A DNA stretch of 64,000 nt from the NCBI GenBank assembly GCA_951640165.1, contig OX621247.1, forward strand, positions 23,968,001 to 24,032,000, given 5' to 3'. Positions within the stretch are counted from its first letter, which is position 1. Each line of letters opens with the position of its first letter. Both the position numbers and the translations under genes were made by a program. The notes below the pieces were generated by a model that was given only the letters and a program-made list of their open reading frames with translations, had not been told where the DNA came from and ran no database searches. Shown here in pieces: positions 57,604 through 64,000 of this stretch. This DNA comes from Pseudoips prasinana (Eukaryota; Arthropoda; Insecta; Lepidoptera; Nolidae).

Positions 57604-57609
57604 TGCGTT
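57604..57609 (-). promoter_or_regulatory. Weak TATA-like motif for gene 2
   Basis: TTTAAA on the minus strand, about 30 bases before an initiator-like TCAATT. Common by chance in AT-rich DNA; it gains weight only from its spacing to candidate exon 1. Confidence 0.25.
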
Positions 57610-58387
57610 TAAAAATGAAGTTATTCACATAGCATGTGTACGAGCAATGTCCGTCTGTACAACGTCCCATTATCTGATTGCGTGTTGTCTCAGCTTCACT
57701 CTCTAAGCGAGCACTGCAATTAGGTAACATAAGATTATCTTTATTTCTTACTATTCCAATACTGAGGCAATCTTGTGAAATTTGACTAACACCTGTTACG
57801 ATCGATGACGGCAAAGTTTAGCATAACGCGTATCCGTAAACAAATTCATGCGCAAAACTCGACAGTTATTTAAATTTCTTCTCGAGACTTTCCATCGACA
57901 ACATTAATAAATATTTTCGAAGAACTATGTTTTAGATATGATATGCTTAGTATTATGTAATTTGATGATGGCATTCAGGGGTAAATCTCGACGCACCATC
58001 AAGTAAAATAACTACTGGTAATTATTCTCTGTCTTTTGTCGATAGATGCCTACCGCATTTATTTACGATCCTATTTGAAACTGCCGATAATACTGCCGAG
58101 CATTTCTGTACACTGTATATTTATTTTAATCATTGGATCTCTGTTACTTGTTTTGGAGGAGGAGATATAATATTCAGTTAAAGTAATAATTCTTTACATT
58201 TTCACGCGTAATGTGTAGAGTGAATAGGGACTATTTAGCAGCCCTTGATAGTCCCGTCCTCTAAACGCGAGACGTGCTTTTGACCAGCGTACATTTATTG
58301 ACCGTTGCCTGAACGTGGGCTCAACAGTTTCGTCGGTTTTAACCATGGGAGAATATACTCTAGGTGTAACCTAAATAATTGTTAGCT
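57610..58387. other. Upstream region of gene 2, nothing recognised
   Basis: AT-rich DNA without repeats matched in the window. Confidence 0.35.
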
Positions 58388-58505
58388 AAGCATCTTCTAT
58401 ACGGTTGCAAATCAACGTCCCAACAGAGGTCACCTTGGTGGTTGCCATCCATCTAGACTGCAGTTGTGGTTGGGACGTTGGTTTGCAACCGTGTAGAAGA
58501 TGCTT
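58388..58505. mobile_element. Foldback MITE-d
   Basis: About 45-base inverted arms: the left begins AAGCATCTTCTATACGGTTG and the right ends GTGTAGAAGATGCTT, with 'tgggacgtt' pairs inside and a short unpaired centre. The only copy in the window. Confidence 0.85.
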
Positions 58506-59140
58506 TAAGGATCTTTAGTTGCCTATAAAACTGAACAACGTGTAACACATCAACATAATATAATATACAAAAATAATATTTACTCCCCATAGAAATTAGC
58601 GTTCAGCTGCATTTTATATGTCAAGCAAAAAATTCTTCGCGTATTCCACAAACTGATTTTGTTTTATTATTTCAGTTTCACGGGTAAATAACGCTCCTTT
58701 AGTTCCAACGAAAATCATTTTTATTTTTATATTTTTATTATTTCTCATGTAGAAAACCGTAAGTTGTTAAAAACTTTTCTGATTTCTTAACTATCGTATA
58801 CTCAGGAATACCTCTGTGTCAGACAGAAGAAATAAAGTTTGATAAGAATATTTCTTTGGCATTCTATAGAGCCACTATAACTGATAATTTAATATTAATA
58901 TAAAATGATAAACTTTTAATTGTATGTACGTTTACATCCCACTATTTTACACATTTTATGAAATATATGTGGCATCGTACCTACAAACCAAAATAGCGAT
59001 TCTCGGTGATTTCAGATACAAAAAACCGTCTTTAGTTAACCTTGTTTCTTTTTAAGGCAACGCCCGTATTAGGTAAAATTATCCCGGTGTCGCGGGGTCC
59101 TGCACTAACATATAACTAACGGATACAAAGTACATTCAAA
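58506..59140. other. Intergenic AT-rich DNA, nothing recognised
   Basis: No supported features. Confidence 0.35.
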
Positions 59141-59144
59141 CTAT

Positions 59145-59230
59145 TTATGGGTCACACAAATAGTTGTCTTGCACGGGAATCGAAGTGGCGAGGCGACTGT
59201 CTTAACGCTGCCGCTGCGCCACAGTTGCAA
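59145..59230 (-). repeat. SINE-3 head, reverse
   Basis: 'tgggtcacacaaatagttgt', 'cgggaatcgaag', 'gcgactgtcttaacgctgcc', as at 41345-41455. Confidence 0.5.
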
Positions 59231-59581
59231 TCTTAATTTCATGACAATAAATAAACGCTGTAATTTAACTGCTTTTCGTCTTGATTTAAGTACCGAGATA
59301 AGCGACTTGCGAGACAATCGCCATTTAAGTTTCTTATTATCCGTCTCTTGCGTAACATTGCTTTCCTCCCACTGTTCGCACGAGCGCGTGACCTGTCAGG
59401 TTCACTGCTTTCCACGACCTCTATGGTACGCGTTGATGAATTAATAACATGTTTACATTATGAAAGATTCCGCAAGCTTATTATATAACTAATTGGTGCG
59501 GTTCTCTATGACAACCATACATTATCCCGTCCACGCCAGTGGCGAGAAGTGATGAACACCATAAGTGAAGCGGCTTAAATA

Positions 59582-60869
59582 ATAGGTCTTTACCTATGAA
59601 ATTGCCGTTTTGTATGAAAAAATTTAAACGAATTTTTTTCATGAATTTTTTTATTTGTATTAATCGAAGTAATCACCCATGCAATCAATGCATCTTTTCC
59701 ATCGCAGTGGCAGTTTATTGATGCCCTTCTTAAAGAAATCAGCTGGACGGGAGGCAACAAATTCTTCAAAGGCATTTTGTACTGCCTCTCGGGTATTGAA
59801 TTTTTTTCCCGCCAAGAAGTTATCCAAATTCTGGAAAAAGTAGTAGTCTGTAGGCGCAAGGTCTGGTGAGTAGGGCGGATGACGGAGAGCTTCCAACCCC
59901 AGTTCTTGCAACTTGGAGACCGTCTGCTGTGCAGTATGAGGTCGCGCGTTGTCGTGCAGGAGCAGCGGAGACGAGCGATTGACCAATGCTGGTTGGAGAT
60001 GCGCCAGCTTCTCCATCATTGTGCTCAGTTCTTCACAGTACACATCTGCAGTAATGCTCACCCCGTTTGGTAAGAAGCTGTGATGAATCACACCGGCGCT
60101 AGACCACCAAACAGTGACCATCACTTTTCTAGGGGTAAGTTTTCGTTTAGGGCATTGTTTAGGTGCTGAACCAGGATCCAACCAACTTGCTGAGCGCTTG
60201 CGGTTATCAAACAGAATCCATTTTTCATCGCAGGTAACAATGCGGTTCAAAATTCCTTCATTTGTGTGTCTGTTGAGCAGTGCAAGGCACGTCTCGACGC
60301 GTACTTCGCGCTGGCGATCATTGAGTTCGTGGGGCACCCATTTGTCAAGCTTTTTTACCTTGCCAATTTGACGCAAATGGACCAATATTGTTTTGACGCT
60401 AACGTCGAAAGCTGCTGCTAATTCAGCCGTAGATTGTGTATCATCAGCTTCCACAACCGCCTTTAATTCGTCATTGTCGACCAAAGTCTTCGGACGACCG
60501 CGAGGTTCATTTTTCAGGTCGAAATTTCCAGAACGGAAGCGAGCAAACCAATAACAGGTGGTGCGTTGGTTTGTAGTGTTAGCTCCGTAAACGTCGTTGA
60601 TGTTGCGTGCCGCTTATGCCGCGTTGCTGCCACGACGGTACTCATATTCCATAATTACTCGAATTTTTAACGTATCCATGATGACGAAAAAGATTGAAAT
60701 GCGATGAAAATGTAACACTAATCAATAAAGAAATGACTACTTTTGGAAAAAAGAATCCATGTTTTTAAAATAAAATTAATTTGAAATTAGAATTCTTAGC
60801 CAAACAAAAATTATTTTGATTTGAAATGGCCAGTACTGCAGAACGGCAATTTCATAGGTAAAGACCTAA
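59582..60869 (-). mobile_element. mariner transposon, full-length
   Basis: 1288 bases flanked by TA dinucleotides (59580-59581 and 60870-60871). Terminal inverted repeats share TAGGTCTTTACCTATGAAAT and continue into TGCCGTT with few mismatches. It holds one transposase frame on the minus strand. The size, TIRs and TA target are typical of mariner. It appears recently active because only one lesion is seen. Confidence 0.9.
59660..60679 (-). pseudogene. mariner transposase with one nonsense codon
   Basis: 339 codons from ATG at 60679 to the stop at 59660. The N-terminus reads MDTLKIRVIMEYEYRR; codon 22 is TAA (60616-60614) and the frame continues unbroken afterwards (INDVYGANTT, WFARFRSGNFDL, GRPKTLVDND, the HTH-like TAELAAAFDVSVKTI). 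The catalytic triad is present: D in VTCDEKW, D in LLLHDNARPHT, and D in YSPDLAPTDY. The last two are separated by exactly 34 residues (DD34D), the mariner hallmark. So the copy encodes no full-length enzyme, but a translation start after codon 22 would lack only the extreme N-terminus. Subfamily not settled. Confidence 0.9.
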
Positions 60870-60949
60870 TATATGAATATGCTCATATAAACTGAAACTT
60901 ATTTATTAATTTTTGTTTTAATACTTATTTTAACGATATTTTACGACTG

Positions 60950-61165
60950 CTGCTATGTGGTGACGGCATAGAATATCATCACCCCATCTCATTCCGTAGG
61001 GGGCGTAGAAATCGTCCGATGGAATTCCTACCAAAGAACGGGCAGCAGGGTTTTTCTGAGAACAACGACCATAAAACTGCGATCGCCAACCCAAAGGGCG
61101 ATTATGGCATATCCCTCCATTCTATGGGGAGTCTTTTATCCCGCAATGGACGTACGTATGATGAT
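60950..61165 (+). repeat. REP-3 copy
   Basis: 'tcattccgtagggggcgtag', 'gcgatcgccaaccca', 'cgcaatggacgtacg', with the (ATG)n end. Confidence 0.75.
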
Positions 61166-61169
61166 GACT

Positions 61170-62160
61170 TATTTTAACTGACAAAGGAGGCACCTGCTGT
61201 TACAATGGCAAATATAATCAAGTAATCGAATAACTGAGATAAGAATGAAAACCGGTCAAATTCTGATTTTATTTTTAACTAATTCACCGTGAATTTTAAA
61301 GAAAATATCCTCTTGAGTCTTTGTCCCCATAATATTTAAGTGGCATCAATCAACTTACATTGCTGAGGAAGTCAGAGACTTAAAAAAATATGTAATACTT
61401 AAATTATGTACTTTATAATTTATAGAAGTATATTCATTGTACATATTATCTAGGAGCTAGCATGCGCAAACGTAGCTTAAGAAGAAAAGGAAAGAGTACG
61501 TGATCGAAGCCTACGTATATCTGGGTTAGTTATAAAAGTAACTGTCATGAGACATTTTATGTCCCGCTCATAAATGGCAAGCCGAGGGGTATGACACTTT
61601 AAGGACCCTACGCCACTGGTCTACGTGTTTATAGGTTATAAATCTATCATTTCCTTTGTAAGAACATAGAGAATAATAAGAACGTCTTCCTATAGCAATA
61701 AAATTGTATTCATGTTTTTACGAGTGTCACATCACATGTAACTTAAATGGATTTTTAATTACATATACCATCACTATTTATGTGATAGTATGCGATCCGA
61801 CTACACTATTATTCCCTCATAACTTTTAATTTTAAATGTATTTTTATAACTACTATGATAAAAATAATATAAAAGTTGTCAGTAAAAATATCGCTGAATT
61901 CTTTTTCCTCATATTTCGACCGTTCTAGATTTTAAGAGTGGTTACTTTTATTTGGATATTTGGTTTCCATCAGATTATTGATTTAAGTAATATATCTTAA
62001 CATACTACTTCAAGCTTTGAACTCTCGTGTTTATTATGCCTTAAATATTTTTTGAAAAGCTTTATATGATTTTAGCCATATAATTATGGGTCGGCAAGTA
62101 CTGAAAGAATTACATGACACAATTTTTATGCCATTTTAGCCATATTTTAATTGACAACCC
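61170..62160. other. Intergenic AT-rich DNA, nothing recognised
   Basis: No supported features. Confidence 0.35.
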
Positions 62161-62162
62161 TG

Positions 62163-62388
62163 CGTAATGGGCGGTGGTTACTCTATTGACAGAGTTGGTC
62201 CAGCTGCTCTGCCGGCCTCTGACATGGCCTATTGACTGTCTAGCGACTACAACCGGGGCTAAAACAACAGTTTAAAGTTCCTTCCGAAGCACAGAGATGC
62301 TCAGAAACTAAACCACTATACACTGACCACGTGCCTAGGTGCTTTACCTCGTTTTGGACCGCTGAAATCAATAGGTTGTGAACGCCTC
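62163..62388 (+). repeat. REP-4 degenerate copy
   Basis: 'aatgggcggtggttactct', 'ccttccgaagcacagag', 'gcctaggtgctttacctcg'. Confidence 0.6.
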
Positions 62389-62389
62389 T

Positions 62390-63140
62390 TTCTTTTATAT
62401 TTTAATTAAATTAATTATTGTGAGGAGAAGTTGTCATTGGTTAGATGATTTTTATAGCAGTAATTATGTCTATTAATACATGGGTGTCGTAATCGTGCCA
62501 TCAGATCTTGAACTATTAGGTGTTAACTATATTGGCTGAAGCGCATATGGTCACCAGTAGGTCATGCAGTGTAAGATGAAAGTAATCGTTGGAAGCAAAT
62601 ACAAATCTAAAGAGAAAGTTCGAGACCATCGTCCAGTCGGTTCAGGATTGCGACACTGAATAATAATACGTTTCCTAGATGCCCTGACTTGTGCCAACTT
62701 TAGATAACTGTAATTTAGATGTGTTTTAAAATCGTGACTCCTTTGTTTTCTTGGCTGCTCTTTGCGTAAATAAAATCAAAAAATAAATTCGAATACTAAT
62801 TTTCTTTTTGATAACTGTTAAATTGCAACAATGAAATTTATATGGGATTAAACCGAAATAATTAAGTATCGATTAAAAATATGACTATCAAAATTGAATA
62901 AGAATCAACGAAGAAATCGGGTATCATATATACAAAAATGATGACGATTTGCTTCTTTTAAAGACGGTTAAAAATGTAATTTTTGGATTTAGTATGATAA
63001 CAACAAATACTTTTCTTAAAAATGACACCCATCTTGATGGATTATTGTTTACCCCAATAACCGCTGTAATTGTTGACTTTATTCTGAACACGGTCATATG
63101 AATAAAATCACATAATATAGTTACACTTATTAATCAATTT
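62390..63140. other. Intergenic AT-rich DNA, nothing recognised
   Basis: No supported features. Confidence 0.35.
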
Positions 63141-63141
63141 A

Positions 63142-63479
63142 TAATGTCCTTCTAGCCGAATTTCGGCCACGGCGGCCAGTCTCAATAGAGATTAGCCATC
63201 TGCGCGGGACATATTATAGTGTGTGCGCAAACACAGGAGCACTTTCTATTCCATCACTCTCATGATCCGATGGGACGCCTCAGGCACAGGACCGACTGCT
63301 TTACGTGCTCTCCGAGACACGGGGGTATAATACCGCCAACTCCCAGACTTCGAGCTGATTCTGAGAAATTTTTCTTTTTACAGAAAAGTCCCAAAATCCC
63401 TGTTGGCCCGACCCGAGATTTGAATGCAGGACCTCGTTCTTTGCGGGTGAACACGCTACCGCTACACCAACGAGGCAAT
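63142..63479 (-). mobile_element. SINE-2, near full-length reverse copy
   Basis: From 'aatgtccttctagccgaatt' to the tRNA-like head. On the minus strand the head reads TTGGTGTAGCGGTAGCG (A box) and, further on, GGTCCTGCATTCAAATCTCG (B box). ORFs on both strands through it are artefacts. Confidence 0.8.
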
Positions 63480-63952
63480 TCATGCTCGACTTAGAACCAG
63501 TTAAAAAAATTGTTATTAGTAAAACAATGTTAGTGTTCGCAACGCATTCAAATTGCGAGGACCGAGCCAACAGGGGTGTCGAGCGTTTGATGTCCGAATT
63601 CAGCGCATCAACGGTTTCTACAATAAATAACTTAAATACCTAATCCTTCTGTGAATGTATACCTACAAAATTCTTTCTTCAAATCAATCATGTGATTTAT
63701 GGCGTAAAGGCCATTAACATGTCTGATTTATTAATTGTGGTCAATAATTTTAAGTCGCTAATTAGTAGAACGTATATTGCTTTCTGTTATACAAGATAAC
63801 GACGATAAATAAATGTTGAAGAAAGCGAGAAAATGTGAGATGAAACTCGTTTTTTATTTCATTGAATTTTTGGCTATGCCAAAAATTTACCCGTAACAAA
63901 ATAGGATTATTCATATTTTCCTGATAAAATGTATGAAAATTATATATTAACT

Positions 63953-64000
63953 AGCTGTGCCCCGCGGTGTTACCCGCGTTAAATTTTATAAATTTTCTTT
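63953..64000 (-). mobile_element. Helitron-like 3' end, cut by the window edge
   Basis: Plus strand 'aactagctgtgccccgcggt' then 'ttacccgcg': the complement of a GC hairpin followed by GCACAGCTAGTT. Confidence 0.45.

Noticed and set aside
61361..61380. GTAAGT donor on the minus strand as exon 1 of gene 2
   Set aside because: The frame needed for phase 0 meets a stop a few codons upstream and has no ATG.

Overview
The window looks like AT-rich insect chromosomal DNA, most likely from a moth or butterfly. It is dense in short tRNA-derived repeats, foldback MITE-like elements, (ATG)n-ended repeats, fragments of several LINE clades and one mariner. No prokaryotic operons, rRNA or CRISPR are visible. 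The lepidopteran assignment is an inference from repeat types and gene style, not from a species-specific marker.

Host genes: I can support two, both on the minus strand and both coding for large secreted low-complexity proteins. Gene 2 (stop at 54475, proposed start at 57561) gives a protein of about 762 residues rich in Tyr, His, Ser and Pro, with YGTP-like repeats. Gene 1 (stop at 1551, proposed start at 28827) gives a protein of about 1139 residues rich in Asn, Gln, Ser and Tyr, with a long Gln tract. In both, one huge terminal exon begins inside the signal peptide, directly after a splice acceptor and in phase 0. For gene 1 I find a tiny first exon 24 kb upstream, with an AAAATGG start, a perfect GTAAGT donor and a TATA box; it completes the signal peptide in frame. 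For gene 2 a six-codon first exon 0.8 kb upstream does the same, with a weaker donor. Neither protein was recognised as a named family; cuticle, eggshell, silk or other extracellular matrix roles are guesses from composition.

Layout: 1-0.9 kb holds LINE and SINE remnants and a foldback element. 1.55-4.95 kb is the gene 1 main exon. 4.95-28.8 kb is its giant intron, filled with SINEs, LINE tails, Helitron-like pieces, hairpins and a segmental duplication at 15.7-17.9 kb. 28.8-29.1 kb holds exon 1 and promoter. 29.1-41.5 kb is gene-poor repeat-rich DNA. 41.6-43.2 kb is a Jockey/CR1-type LINE nested in a SINE. 43.9-44.4 kb is an RTE-type LINE remnant. 46.3-52.2 kb is a three-layer nest: a MITE interrupted by a GC-rich R1-like LINE, whose middle is replaced by part of a Jockey/CR1-type LINE. 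54.5-57.6 kb is gene 2. 59.6-60.9 kb is an almost intact mariner with one nonsense codon. The rest is AT-rich intergenic DNA with scattered repeats.

I found no convincing new multi-gene system. The most unusual items are the mosaic LINE, the tandem near-perfect hairpins at 23.9-24.06 kb, a LINE fragment with a foldback at its truncation point, and the two secreted-protein genes with split signal peptides.
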